64,000 nucleotides of DNA from Saccharopolyspora sp. SCSIO 74807 (GTDB lineage Bacteria > Actinomycetota > Actinomycetes > Mycobacteriales > Pseudonocardiaceae). Under the pieces are notes generated by a model. It did no database searches. It was not told the DNA's origin and was given only the letters and a program-made list of their open reading frames with translations. Location of the stretch: the NCBI RefSeq assembly GCF_037023755.1, contig NZ_CP146100.1, positions 2,420,501 through 2,484,500 on the forward strand. The letters run 5' to 3'. This document shows, in pieces, positions 47,211-56,081 of the stretch (within the stretch, counting starts at the first letter, position 1; each line of letters starts with the position of its first letter). Both the position numbers and the translations under genes were made by a program.

Positions 47211-47705
47211 ATGAACCGAACACCGGATCTCATCGACGCGGCCCGGGAGCAATGGAGCGGGATCCACCCCGATGTCGACACCGCCAGCATCGAAGTGATC
47301 GGCCGGGTGCTGCGCGCGGCCGCGGTGCTGCGGCGCAAGCTCGACAGCACGATCGCCGAGGACGGGCTCAACCGCGCCGAGTTCGACCTGCTGTGCGCGC
47401 TGCGGCGCAGCGGTGGGCCGGTCACGCCGGGGCGGCTGAACGAGCTCACCGTCTCGTCCGGTGCGGCGACCACGAAACGACTCCAGCAGCTCGCGGACCG
47501 CGGCCTCGTGCAGCGCTCCACCGATGCACGGGATCGGCGCAGCGCGCGGGTGCAGCTGACCGAGCACGGGCAGGAGGTGATCGACGGGATCTTCCCGCGC
47601 GCGATCGCCGCGGAGCGGTCGCTGCTGACGGGCTTGACCGCTCGGCAGCAGAAGGCCCTGGCGGGCAACTTGGCGGACCTGCTGCACGCCGTCGAAGGGC
47701 CTTGA
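47211..47705 (+). CDS. MarR-family regulator
   Basis: 164 residues. Winged helix from about 55 to 120: AEFDLLCALRRSGGPVTPGRL, SGAATTKRLQQLADRGLVQR, DARDRRSARVQLTEHG (wing). Short divergent spacer to the FUSC gene with a palindromic site. Only GGTGAG lies before the ATG, so initiation may be weak or leaderless. Confidence 0.85.
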   Translation: MNRTPDLIDAAREQWSGIHPDVDTASIEVIGRVLRAAAVLRRKLDSTIAEDGLNRAEFDLLCALRRSGGPVTPGRLNELTVSSGAATTKRLQQLADRGLVQRSTDARDRRSARVQLTEHGQEVIDGIFPRAIAAERSLLTGLTARQQKALAGNLADLLHAVEGP

Positions 47706-47874
47706 GCGGGGGCGTCCCGTGATGCTGCGAGCGGCGCTCCCATTGCTCAGCAGAAGAAAATCTTTCGGCGATAAGCTGATGTTACGGGGAATATTGCGGC
47801 GATAGCACGTTAGTTGTCATAGTTTTCCGTAGTTGATGCGACCGCTACCGCGGCTGCAGAACGAGGAGGCTGAC

Positions 47875-49233
47875 ATGACGACCCAGCAGGAAGCCGTTCT
47901 CACTCCCGCCCCGACCACCCCGACGACCGCTGCGACCGGAGCCGTGCCCGCGCTGCGGGCGCGGGTGACCGGCGACCTGCTGGACATCGTGGTGGACCTC
48001 GACTCGGGCGACGGCTGCCGGCTGCGCGACCTGCGCGACGGCACCGAGTACCTGGACATGACGATGTTCTTCAGCTCCGCCCCGCTCGGGCACGGCCACC
48101 CCGGCCTGCGCGCGGCGGAGTTCGAGGCCGAGCTGCTGCGCGCGGCCCGGATCAAGCCGTCCAACCCGGACTTCGCCACCGTCGAGCAGGCGCGGTTCGC
48201 CGAGACGTTCCGCCGCGTGGCGGGCGTGCCGGAGCTGCCGCTGCTGTTCCTCATCGACGGCGGAACGCTGGCGGTGGAGAACGCGCTGAAGGTGGCCTTC
48301 GACTGGAAGACCAAGCGCAACGCCCGCACCGGACTCGCCGTGCGCGGCAGCCGGGTGCTGCACCTGGAGCGCGCCTTCCACGGCCGCAGCGGGTACACGC
48401 TGTCGCTGACCAACACCGACCCGGCCAAGATCCGCGACTACCCGATGTTCGACTGGCCGCGGATTCCCGGCCCCGCCGTCGATCCCGGTCCGCGCTGGGA
48501 CAGCCCGGAACTGCTGCCCGAGGAGAAGGTCGCGCTGGACGCCGCGGAATCCGCGCTGCGCCGGTACGGGGCGGAGGTCGCGTGCTTCGTCTACGAGCCG
48601 ATCCAGGGCGAAGGCGGCGACCGGCACCTGCGGCCGCGGTTCCTGCGGGCGATGCAGGAGCTGTGCCGCGAGCACGACGTGCTCACCGTCGCCGACGAGG
48701 TGCAGACCGGCGCGTTGACCGGCGGGGCGTGGGCGCACGAGGCGCTCGGGCTCGAGCCGGACCTGGTCGCGTTCGGCAAGCGGATGCAGGTGTGCGGGGT
48801 GCTCGGCGGGCGCCGGGTGCTGGAGGTCGCCGACAACGCCTTCCGGGAAGCCAGCCGGATCAGCTCCACCTGGGGCGGTTCGCTGGTGGACATGGTGCGC
48901 GCCACGCGCATCCTGGAGATCATCGAGCGGGACGGGCTGTTCGAGCGCAGCCGCGAAATCGGTGCGCTGCTGCTGACCGAGCTGCGCGAGCTGGCCGCCG
49001 AGTTCCCGAGCCTGCTCACCGCCCCGCGCGGGCGCGGGCTGATGTGCGCGGTGACCTTCCGCGACCCCGAGCTCCGGAACAGGGCGATCGCCGCGGCCCG
49101 AACCGATCACCGCACGCTTTTCCTGCCGTCCGGCCCGGATTCCCTGCGGTTCCGCCCGCCGCTGTCGGCGGACCCGTCCGAACTCACCGCCGCCGTAGCC
49201 GCGCTCCGCGCCACCCTCACCAGCTTGCCCTGA
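47875..49233 (+). CDS. lat: L-lysine 6-aminotransferase
   Basis: 452 residues, class III PLP aminotransferase. The PLP lysine is in VAFGKRMQVCGV; other blocks are LFLIDGGTLAVENALK, AFHGRSGYTLSLTNT, YEPIQGEGGDRH and RISSTWGGSLVDMVRA. These follow mycobacterial LAT (Rv3290c) closely from memory. The enzyme turns lysine into aminoadipate semialdehyde, which cyclises to piperideine-6-carboxylate; in beta-lactam producers it begins alpha-aminoadipate supply. Here no ACV synthetase or piperideine dehydrogenase is adjacent. ACGAGGAGG precedes the ATG. The 169-base upstream gap is AT-rich. Confidence 0.9.
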   Translation: MTTQQEAVLTPAPTTPTTAATGAVPALRARVTGDLLDIVVDLDSGDGCRLRDLRDGTEYLDMTMFFSSAPLGHGHPGLRAAEFEAELLRAARIKPSNPDFATVEQARFAETFRRVAGVPELPLLFLIDGGTLAVENALKVAFDWKTKRNARTGLAVRGSRVLHLERAFHGRSGYTLSLTNTDPAKIRDYPMFDWPRIPGPAVDPGPRWDSPELLPEEKVALDAAESALRRYGAEVACFVYEPIQGEGGDRHLRPRFLRAMQELCREHDVLTVADEVQTGALTGGAWAHEALGLEPDLVAFGKRMQVCGVLGGRRVLEVADNAFREASRISSTWGGSLVDMVRATRILEIIERDGLFERSREIGALLLTELRELAAEFPSLLTAPRGRGLMCAVTFRDPELRNRAIAAARTDHRTLFLPSGPDSLRFRPPLSADPSELTAAVAALRATLTSLP

Positions 49234-49244
49234 CGCTTTCACCA

Positions 49245-49297
49245 GGAGTGAACGGACTGTTCGCCCAGTCTATTGGGACGAACGGTCCGTTCACTCC
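49245..49297. repeat. Intergenic palindromic element, copy 4
   Basis: 53 bp in the convergent gap between lat and pmt. Outer arms GGAGTGAACGG / CCGTTCACTCC are perfect; centre CCCAGTCTATTGGG. Polarity as copy 2 (extra A in GGGACGAA). Confidence 0.88.
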
Positions 49298-49332
49298 GGA
49301 CGAACTTGGGCGGAGCACCCAGGGAACTCCGG

Positions 49333-50901
49333 TCACCGCCAGGACGGCAGCCACATCTCGGCCTGCCAGTGCTCCTGCGTGATCGAGGCGCCGTTGAGCA
49401 CCGGCCACAACCACACGAAGTTCGCCACCACGAGCCCGACGTAGAGCGCCACCACCAGCAGTCCCGTCTTGCGGCGCTCGGTGTGCTCCTGCGCCGCACC
49501 GAGGATTTCGCCGAGCACCAGCACGATCCCGAGCACCAGGAACGGCGCCATCGGCGTGGCGTAGAAGTAGTACATCTGCCGGTCGAGGTTGACGAACCAC
49601 GGCAGGAACCCGGCGCAGTAGCCGACCAGCACCGCGGTGTAGCGCCAGTCCAGCCGGGTCACCGCGCGCCACACCGTCCACGCCGCGACCGGCAGCGCCA
49701 GCCACCACATCGCCGGAGTGCCCAGCAGCATCGTGGCCTGCACGCAGTCCGATTCGCCGCAGCCGGGCAGTCCGGACTCGTAGTAGTAGAGCATCGGCCG
49801 CATGCCCATCGGCCACGCCCACGGCTTCGACTCCCACGGGTGCGGGCTGTTGCCGGTGGTCAGGTGGGTGTGGAAGTCCAGCACGTTGGCCTGGTAGTAC
49901 AGCAGCGACCGGAACGGCTCCGGCACCCAGCCGAACCCGACGTCGTCGGCGACCAGCGAAGCGTGCCGGTCGGTGGCGGTTTCGCTGGCGAACCAGTTGA
50001 ACCACACCGCGAAGTAGATCGCGATCGGCAGCACCAGCAGCGAACCCAGCGCGGGCACCGTGTCCCGCAGCAGCGCCCCCGCCCACGGGCGGCGAACTCC
50101 GGCGGTGCGCCGGGAAAGCGCGTCCCACAGCACGCTGAGCAGCCCGAACGCCGCGATGTAGTAGATCCCGTTCCACTTCACCCCGCAGGTCAGCCCCAGC
50201 GACACCCCGGCCGCGAACCGCCACCAGCGGAACCCGGTCCGCGGTCCCCAGACGCTCTCGGCGATGCGGCCCTCGCGGACCACGACCGCGAGCCGCTGCC
50301 GCATCTGGTCGCGGTCGGCGAGCAGGCAGGCGAACGCGGCGAGCACGAACAGCGCCTGGAAGATGTCCAGCATCCCGATGCGCGACTGCACGTGGCTGAC
50401 CCCGTCGCAGATCAGCAGGATCCCGGCGATCGCGCCGAGCAGCGTGGACCGGGTGAGCCGCCGCCCGATCCGCACGACGAGCAGCACCATCACGACACCC
50501 GCGAGGGCCGCGGCGATCCGCCAGCTGAACGGCCCGTAGCCGAAGATCCACTCGCCGATCGCGATCAGCTGCTTGCCGACCGGCGGATGCGCGACGACCT
50601 CGTAGCCGGGGTTGTCCTCGTACCCGCCGTTGCGCAGCATCTGCCACGCCTGGATCGCGTAGTACTTCTCGTCGAAGACCGGCGTGCCCTTGTCGGTGGC
50701 GTGCCCGAGGTCCCAGATCCGCACGACCGCGGCCACCAGCGTGATCACCAGCGTGACGATCCACCCGCGCAGCCGGTCGGTGGGCAGCTTCGCGGTGAGC
50801 GGATGCGCGGTGTCGGACGTCCCGGGTGCGGCCGCCGGCGGCGTTTGTCCGGGGCCGACGAGGTCGTCGGCTTTGGCGGAGTTCGGCACGAGCACGCTCA
50901 C
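49333..50901 (-). CDS. pmt: Protein O-mannosyltransferase
   Basis: 522-residue multi-pass GT39 enzyme. The catalytic first loop has TPVFDEKYYAIQAW (Asp-Glu), then HPPVGKQLIAIGEWIFG. About ten membrane helices, with large extracytoplasmic loops around 215-340. It uses polyprenyl-phosphate mannose to glycosylate Thr/Ser of secreted proteins. Divergent from rsmI as Rv1002c is from Rv1003. The GTG at 50901 gives an N-terminal cytosolic tail of 45 residues; a shorter start is possible. Confidence 0.92.
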   Translation of the reverse strand: MSVLVPNSAKADDLVGPGQTPPAAAPGTSDTAHPLTAKLPTDRLRGWIVTLVITLVAAVVRIWDLGHATDKGTPVFDEKYYAIQAWQMLRNGGYEDNPGYEVVAHPPVGKQLIAIGEWIFGYGPFSWRIAAALAGVVMVLLVVRIGRRLTRSTLLGAIAGILLICDGVSHVQSRIGMLDIFQALFVLAAFACLLADRDQMRQRLAVVVREGRIAESVWGPRTGFRWWRFAAGVSLGLTCGVKWNGIYYIAAFGLLSVLWDALSRRTAGVRRPWAGALLRDTVPALGSLLVLPIAIYFAVWFNWFASETATDRHASLVADDVGFGWVPEPFRSLLYYQANVLDFHTHLTTGNSPHPWESKPWAWPMGMRPMLYYYESGLPGCGESDCVQATMLLGTPAMWWLALPVAAWTVWRAVTRLDWRYTAVLVGYCAGFLPWFVNLDRQMYYFYATPMAPFLVLGIVLVLGEILGAAQEHTERRKTGLLVVALYVGLVVANFVWLWPVLNGASITQEHWQAEMWLPSWR

Positions 50902-50924
50902 ACCTGAATCGTAGGGTTGTGCTC

Positions 50925-51770
50925 ATGGACCTCGAATCCGGATCGGGCACGTTGGTGCTCGCCGCGACTCCGCTCGGTGATGCGCGGGACGCCTCGGCGC
51001 GGCTGGTGGAGGCGCTGTCCTCGGCGGGAGTGGTGGCGGCCGAGGACACCCGCCGCGTGCGTGCGCTGGCGAGTTCGCTCGGCGTGCACCCGGCCGGGAA
51101 GGTCATCAGCTATTACGAGGCGGTGGAAGCAGCGCGCGCTCCGCAGCTGCTCGATGCGTTGCGGGACGGCAAGAACGTGCTGCTGGTCACCGACGCCGGG
51201 ATGCCGAGCGTGTCCGATCCGGGCTATCGGCTGGTGTCCGCGTGCGCCGCCGAGGGGCTGCCGGTGACGTGCCTGCCCGGCCCGTCCGCGGTGACGACCG
51301 CGCTGGCGGTGTCCGGATTGCCGTCCGATCGGTTCTGCTTCGAGGGATTCCCACCGCGCAAGCCGGGGGAGCGGCGGCGCTTCTTAGGCCGCCTGGTCGC
51401 CGAGCAGCGCACCTGCGTGTTCTTCGAGGCCCCGCACCGCCTCGCCGACACGCTCGCCGACGCGGCGTCGGTGCTCGGCGCCGACCGCGCGGCAGCGGTG
51501 TGCCGGGAGCTCACCAAGACCTACGAAGAGGTGAAGCGGGCCGATCTCGGCGAACTGGCGTCGTGGGCCGCCGATGGAGTACGCGGCGAGATCACCGTGG
51601 TGCTCGCGGGCGCCGCCCCGGCCTCCCAAGACCCCGACGAGCTGGTCCCGCAGGTCGAGGAACGCGCCGCCGACGGGATGCGCCTCAAAGACGCCGTCGC
51701 GGAGGTCGCCGAACTCTCCGGCCTGCGCAAGAACGACCTCTACAACGCGGTGCTGGCTGCGCGGCGCTGA
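50925..51770 (+). CDS. rsmI: 16S rRNA 2'-O-ribose C1402 methyltransferase
   Basis: 281 residues of the tetrapyrrole-methylase fold. LVLAATPLGDARDASARLVEAL at the start, AEDTRRVRALA, VTDAGMPSVSDPGYRLV, and FFEAPHRLADTL are RsmI hallmarks. C-terminal helical tail GLRKNDLYNAVLAARR. ATG at 50925 has AGGG upstream, 23 bases from divergent pmt. Confidence 0.93.
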   Translation: MDLESGSGTLVLAATPLGDARDASARLVEALSSAGVVAAEDTRRVRALASSLGVHPAGKVISYYEAVEAARAPQLLDALRDGKNVLLVTDAGMPSVSDPGYRLVSACAAEGLPVTCLPGPSAVTTALAVSGLPSDRFCFEGFPPRKPGERRRFLGRLVAEQRTCVFFEAPHRLADTLADAASVLGADRAAAVCRELTKTYEEVKRADLGELASWAADGVRGEITVVLAGAAPASQDPDELVPQVEERAADGMRLKDAVAEVAELSGLRKNDLYNAVLAARR

Positions 51771-51776
51771 GCGGGC

Positions 51777-51962
51777 TCAGCCGTCGTAGCGGCCGTTCTT
51801 CAAGCCGCGCAGGAAGTTCTGCCACTTGCCGCCGGAGACGGCGAAGTGGCCGCCACCGCGATCCTTCGAGTCGCGGACGGCGACCACTTCGTCGGAGAGC
51901 GCGACCTCAACGCATTCGACCTGATTAGAGCGGCTGCTGGTGCGCCAGATGAGCTGACTCAA
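51777..51962 (-). CDS. DUF397 protein
   Basis: 61 residues: WRTSSRSNQVECVEVAL, VVAVRDSKDRGG and a C-terminal WQNFLRGLKNG, the standard DUF397 layout. TTG start at 51962 with AAGGG upstream; the first 38 bases lie inside the 3' end of the XRE gene. DUF397/XRE pairs occur in great numbers in actinomycetes, related to the WhiJ/BldB-type developmental systems; the small protein is thought to modulate its XRE partner. Confidence 0.88.
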   Translation of the reverse strand: MSQLIWRTSSRSNQVECVEVALSDEVVAVRDSKDRGGGHFAVSGGKWQNFLRGLKNGRYDG

Positions 51963-52794
51963 GATGGAACCCTTCGGCGACGTTCCTGATGAGCTCGCCG
52001 GACTCGTCTTCGCTCAGCGCTGCCCGATCGAGCACCTGAGAGGTTGTCACAAAGGGCGTGACCTCAGAAGGATCTGTCACGAACACGCCTGCTCCCTCCG
52101 TTTCCACGAAGACATAAGGTGCACCGTCGCCCAGCTGGTACATCGAGAACGCGTTGTTCGCGGGCCGCGCGGCAACCCCGGAGGCAAGCACCCGGATGCT
52201 CACGTTCGCCTGACCTTGCAACCTGATCAACTGAAACAGCTGGTCACGCCAGACGCGCGAGTCGCCCAGCGTTCGATGCAGGACGCCTTCTTCCAGAACC
52301 ATCTTGATGCGCGGTCCGTCCGGCCGGGACAAGACCGCCTGGCGGCCGAGCCGGGTCTTGACCCTGCGTTCGATGTCGTCCGGCTCGACCGGCGAACCGT
52401 CGATGATCAAACGGGAGTATTCCGCGGTCTGGGCGAGACCAGGTACCAACGAGGTTGCGACGCAAGTGATCTCGGTTGCCTTGCTCTCCAGCACGACGAG
52501 ACTCGCCAGTTCGTCGGTGATCCGGCCGCGCTCCACCCAGGCCGCCGTGTCCACGGACTCCGCCGCATGATCCAGCAGCGCTTTCTTGAGATCACCGGTC
52601 ACGCCGTACAGCGCGCACAGCGCGGTGATCTCGTCCTGTCCGGGCACCCGCTGCCCGATCTCGTTGCGATTGACCGACGCGGGCGAGATTCCCAGCGCGC
52701 CCGCGACCTTCCGGGTGCTCATACCGCTGTTGTGCCGCATCTCCTTGAGCTGCGCGCCGACTCCGAGCTGGCGCAGCCGCTCCGAACGCTTCAT
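51925..52794 (-). CDS. XRE-family regulator with DUF5753 domain
   Basis: 289 residues. HTH at about 15-60 (MRHNSGMSTRKVAGALGISPASVNRNEIG), then a DUF5753-type sensor domain (about 95-270) with SLVPGLAQTAEYSR and VLEEGVLHRTLGD, and FVETEGAGVFVTD. ATG at 52794 follows GGAGGAGAAC. Overlaps the DUF397 gene, its regulatory partner. WhiJ-like family; probably influences development or antibiotic production. Confidence 0.88.
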   Translation of the reverse strand: MKRSERLRQLGVGAQLKEMRHNSGMSTRKVAGALGISPASVNRNEIGQRVPGQDEITALCALYGVTGDLKKALLDHAAESVDTAAWVERGRITDELASLVVLESKATEITCVATSLVPGLAQTAEYSRLIIDGSPVEPDDIERRVKTRLGRQAVLSRPDGPRIKMVLEEGVLHRTLGDSRVWRDQLFQLIRLQGQANVSIRVLASGVAARPANNAFSMYQLGDGAPYVFVETEGAGVFVTDPSEVTPFVTTSQVLDRAALSEDESGELIRNVAEGFHLESAHLAHQQPL

Positions 52795-52948
52795 GTTCTC
52801 CTCCGGATTCACCCGACTCGATCCGTGATCACCACCGTCCGGCGATTCCGGTGCGTGATCACTTGGGATGCGCACGGTAGCGACTCCGATCATCGGCGAA
52901 CCGGTTTTCCCTTGCGGTTAAGCCGAAAGGGTGCACTACCGTGGGGAG

Positions 52949-53971
52949 ATGGCGCGGGTGCAGGGCGTGACGCGGATCGGCCGGATCACCGGTGAGGATT
53001 CCTGCAACGCCACGAGCAGCAGGTTCGGCTTCACCGCGACCGATCTCGGGATCATGTGGGACGACGGGCGCGGCGGCGTGCTGATCGCGTTCGGCGACAC
53101 CTACGGCGCGGAGTGGGGCGGCAACGGCGCGGGGCCGAAGCACGCGGACTGGCGGTGCAACGTGCTGGCCCGCTCGACCAGCGAAGATCTCGACACCGGG
53201 CTCGAATTCGACTGGGTCGTGCAGCGCGAAGACGGCGCGGCCGGGCAATTCCTGCCCCGCGATCCGAAGGCGCGCGAGAACACGATCATTCCGACCGCGG
53301 GGATCTGCGTCGGCGGACGCAACTACCTGCACTACATGTCCGTGCGGCGCTGGGGAGTGCCCGGCGTGTGGCACACCAACTACGGCGCACTGGCCTACTC
53401 TGACGACGGCGGCCGCACCTGGACCAAGTCGGACGCGGCGATCTGGCCGAACCGCGGGCAACGCGCGCTGCGCCGATTCCGCCGCCGCGACCAGGGCGGC
53501 CACCCGTTCCAGTTGATCGCCTTCGCGGGCGCGCTCGACGGGTACGTGCACCTGCTGGGCACGCCCAGCGGCCGCTTCGGCTCCGGCCACCTCGCCCGCG
53601 CGCCCGAAGGCGACCTGCTCGACCCGGCCGGCTACGAGTACTGGACCGGTAGCGGCTGGGGCACCGACCCGTTCGCCGCGGCGCCCGTGCTCAGCGCTCC
53701 GGTCGCCGAACTGTCCGTGCAGTACAACTCCCACTTCGGCCGCTGGTTCGCGGTGCACCTGGACGAACACCGCGCAGCGATCGTGCTGCGCACCGCCGAA
53801 GAACTCACCGGCCCCTGGTCGAAAGGCGAGGTGCTGACCACGGGCTCCGAGTATCCGGCGCTCTACGGCGGTTTCCAGCACCCGTGGGCCGCGGACCGAC
53901 CCGCGATCTACTGCACGATGACGCAGTGGCGCCCCTACAACGTCGATCTGTTCCGCGCCGACCTCGCCTGA
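52949..53971 (+). CDS. DUF4185 protein, possible arabinan-degrading glycoside hydrolase
   Basis: 340 residues. Repeated beta-propeller-like blades with GDTYGAEWGGNG, LAYSDDGGRTWTKSD, LLGTPSGRFGSGHLAR and ELSVQYNSHFGRWFAVH. DUF4185 members in mycobacteria have been assigned as endo-D-arabinofuranases (GH183) acting on arabinogalactan. No signal peptide is visible, so secretion is uncertain. The ATG at 52949 has no spaced ribosome site; TTGCGG and TACCGT upstream are placed as -35/-10 for a leaderless transcript. Confidence 0.7.
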   Translation: MARVQGVTRIGRITGEDSCNATSSRFGFTATDLGIMWDDGRGGVLIAFGDTYGAEWGGNGAGPKHADWRCNVLARSTSEDLDTGLEFDWVVQREDGAAGQFLPRDPKARENTIIPTAGICVGGRNYLHYMSVRRWGVPGVWHTNYGALAYSDDGGRTWTKSDAAIWPNRGQRALRRFRRRDQGGHPFQLIAFAGALDGYVHLLGTPSGRFGSGHLARAPEGDLLDPAGYEYWTGSGWGTDPFAAAPVLSAPVAELSVQYNSHFGRWFAVHLDEHRAAIVLRTAEELTGPWSKGEVLTTGSEYPALYGGFQHPWAADRPAIYCTMTQWRPYNVDLFRADLA

Positions 53972-54046
53972 ACCCCGGGCTCACCTGCCCGGATAGGGTG
54001 GAAACCGGCAGGCCACAGCGGTGAGCAGCAGATCGCGGGAGTGACG

Positions 54047-54886
54047 GTGAGCAAGAAGGACAGAAGCCAGCGGCCGCCGGTTCCGGAGGCGTTGCCCGCC
54101 CCCGCGGTCGACGCGCACACCCACCTGGACGCCTGCGGCGCGACGAGCGCCGAGGACGTGCGAGCGGTGCTGGACCGCGCCGAGTCCGCGGGCATCGGCC
54201 GGGTCGTGACCGTCGCCGACGACATCGACGCCGCCCGCTGGGCCGTCGAAGCGTCCACTTGGGACAGCCGGGTGTTCGCCGCGGCCGCGCTGCACCCCAC
54301 CCGCGCGAAGGACTTCACCGAAGCCGACCAGCGGGTGCTGGAGGACCTGGTCACCCGCGACCGCGTCGTCGCGGTCGGCGAGACCGGCCTGGACTACTAC
54401 TGGGACTTCTCCCCGCCGCAGCCGCAGCAGGAAGCCTTCCGCTGGCACATCGACCTGGCCAAGCGCTGCGGGAAGCCGCTGATGATCCACGACCGGGAAG
54501 CGCATCAGGACATCCTGCGCATCCTCACCGAGGAAGGCGCCCCGGAGACGGTGATCTTCCACTGCTTCTCCGGCGACGCCGAGTTCGCCCGCGCCTGCGT
54601 CGACCGCGGGTTCGTGCTCTCGTTCGCGGGCACCGCGACGTTCCGCAACGCGAAGGACCTGCGCGAGGCCGCCGCCCTGGTGCCGGTCGAGCAGCTGCTG
54701 GTGGAGACCGACGCGCCGTTCCTCACCCCGCACCCGTTCCGCGGGCGGCCGAACGAGCCTTACTGCGTCAATTACACCCTTCGGGATCTTGCCGAGCTAC
54801 GCGGAGTCGATCTGGCGGAACTGATCGTGGCTACGACTGCCACCGCCGAGCGGGTCTTCGCTCTCGATCCGGTGATCGCCGCCTGA
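54047..54886 (+). CDS. tatD: TatD-family metal-dependent nuclease
   Basis: 279 residues. VDAHTHLDACG (metal HxH), GETGLDYYWDFSPPQ, MIHDREAHQDIL, FHCFSGDAEFA and LLVETDAPFLTPHPFRG are the TatD metal and phosphate motifs. A 3'-5' DNA exonuclease/DNA-repair role is known for the family. I chose GTG 54047 because GGGAG is five bases upstream. It precedes rpf genes, ksgA and ispE as in M. tuberculosis Rv1008-Rv1011. Confidence 0.92.
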   Translation: MSKKDRSQRPPVPEALPAPAVDAHTHLDACGATSAEDVRAVLDRAESAGIGRVVTVADDIDAARWAVEASTWDSRVFAAAALHPTRAKDFTEADQRVLEDLVTRDRVVAVGETGLDYYWDFSPPQPQQEAFRWHIDLAKRCGKPLMIHDREAHQDILRILTEEGAPETVIFHCFSGDAEFARACVDRGFVLSFAGTATFRNAKDLREAAALVPVEQLLVETDAPFLTPHPFRGRPNEPYCVNYTLRDLAELRGVDLAELIVATTATAERVFALDPVIAA

Positions 54887-55055
54887 CCAGCGCTTACTCC
54901 GCGTTCTGTGGTATTGCGCGCTGCGCCGCGCTGGAGTTGCGACCGCCGCCCGGACTCCTAGCGTCCACTGTGGAAGCCGGGAGGGGCCCGCCCGCGACGA
55001 TCGACCACAGTGGACTGCGGGCCCGCTGCCCGGAGGAACGGCAGTCAGGACTCGT

Positions 55056-55406
55056 ATGCGCACCAGCGGTCTATCCCGGATCGGCATCGCCGCAGCGATC
55101 ATGCTCTGCGGCGCCCCCACCGCCCAGGCCCAGCCCGCGCCGGACACCCGCGCCGGCTCCGTCTGGGACCGGCTGGCCCAATGTGAATCCGGTGGGAACT
55201 GGGCCATCAACAGCGGCAACGGCTACTACGGCGGTTTGCAGTTCAACCGCGGCACCTGGGTTTCGCACGGCGGCAGGGACTTCGCCGCCTACCCGCACCG
55301 CGCCTCCCGCGAAGAGCAGATCTCCGTCGCCACCTCGCTGCGCGACGCCCGCGGTGGATACGGCGCTTGGCCCGCCTGCGCCCGCCAGCTCGGCCTGCCG
55401 CGCTGA
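55056..55406 (+). CDS. Short secreted resuscitation-promoting factor
   Basis: 116 residues. Signal peptide of about 26 residues (IGIAAAIMLCGAPTAQAQ, cleavage after AQA), then only the transglycosylase-like Rpf domain with the catalytic Glu in AQCESGGNWAIN. No LysM, DUF348 or G5 domain. Lies directly before rpfB, with which it shares a 41-base identical stretch. It is probably a secreted muralytic enzyme involved in spore or dormant-cell wake-up. Confidence 0.9.
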   Translation: MRTSGLSRIGIAAAIMLCGAPTAQAQPAPDTRAGSVWDRLAQCESGGNWAINSGNGYYGGLQFNRGTWVSHGGRDFAAYPHRASREEQISVATSLRDARGGYGAWPACARQLGLPR

Positions 55407-55521
55407 GCGGTGCGGCTTCGCCGCATCTCAGCAGCAGATCTTGATCCCAAAAGTGCCCCCGAGCGTGTGAGCGAACACCCATCGCGATCACCCAACGCAT
55501 CCGCGGGGCCGCAGAACGCCG

Positions 55522-55552
55522 GCGGCGGGAGATGTGTCCGCTCTCCCGCCGC
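55522..55552 (+). terminator. Strong hairpin downstream of the short rpf gene
   Basis: Perfect 11-base stem (GCGGCGGGAGA / TCTCCCGCCGC) with a nine-base loop. No T-run follows, which is usual for actinobacterial terminators. A smaller TGCGGC/GCCGCA hairpin lies right after the gene (55411-55425). Confidence 0.6.
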
Positions 55553-55776
55553 TTGGCCTGGAGGCCGTCGCCGAGCGCCCGCGCGCACCGGCTCCGACGG
55601 CCCTTTCGATCTCCTCACCAGCAGCGACGTCCGTCCTTATTGGACCTACGGGCGGGGTGCGGGAACTCCTTGCGGGGATGGGAAAATCCTCCGGGCCGAA
55701 CAACTAGATGATCACCCAGGGTGCTGGGTTGCCCGGCAAAACGGCGTAACCCAAGTCACAGTGCTCGATCGGGCTC

Positions 55777-55805
55777 TTGGCGCACTGGTCGCATCACGCT
55801 AGAGT
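55777..55805 (+). promoter_or_regulatory. Probable promoter of rpfB
   Basis: TTGGCG (55777-55782) and TAGAGT (55800-55805) are separated by 17 bases, a good fit to the housekeeping sigma consensus. It leaves a leader of about 270 bases before the chosen rpfB start. In this leader (to 56081) I found no c-di-AMP riboswitch core and no other riboswitch I recognise. The stretch 55553-55776 shows nothing definite. Confidence 0.6.
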
Positions 55806-56081
55806 CTCGGCCTCGTAACCGATGACAACGAAGTCATGGGGAACACCCGCTAGTCGCCGCCGGGTTTCGTCGGGGAAGTCGGTGCCGAGCGGGCGGACCG
55901 GGACAGGACCGGTTCCGCACGTGGCAACGGCTATGACGGCGCTTGGCTACGGGAGTCGGATACGGAGACGAAGCACGAAGTCGCGCAGCGGCGGATGAAG
56001 GAGTTCACCAAGCATGGCCGGCGAACTCCACGGGATCATCGACGCTGCGGAGAGCTTCCGCTTTCGAGAGGTAGCGACCCT

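Noticed and set aside
55406-56081. c-di-AMP (ydaO) riboswitch before rpfB
   Set aside because: Expected because it occurs before rpf genes in other actinomycetes, but the GGGGACC core and the CCGUCAGCUAACC-type segment are not present in either rpf leader.
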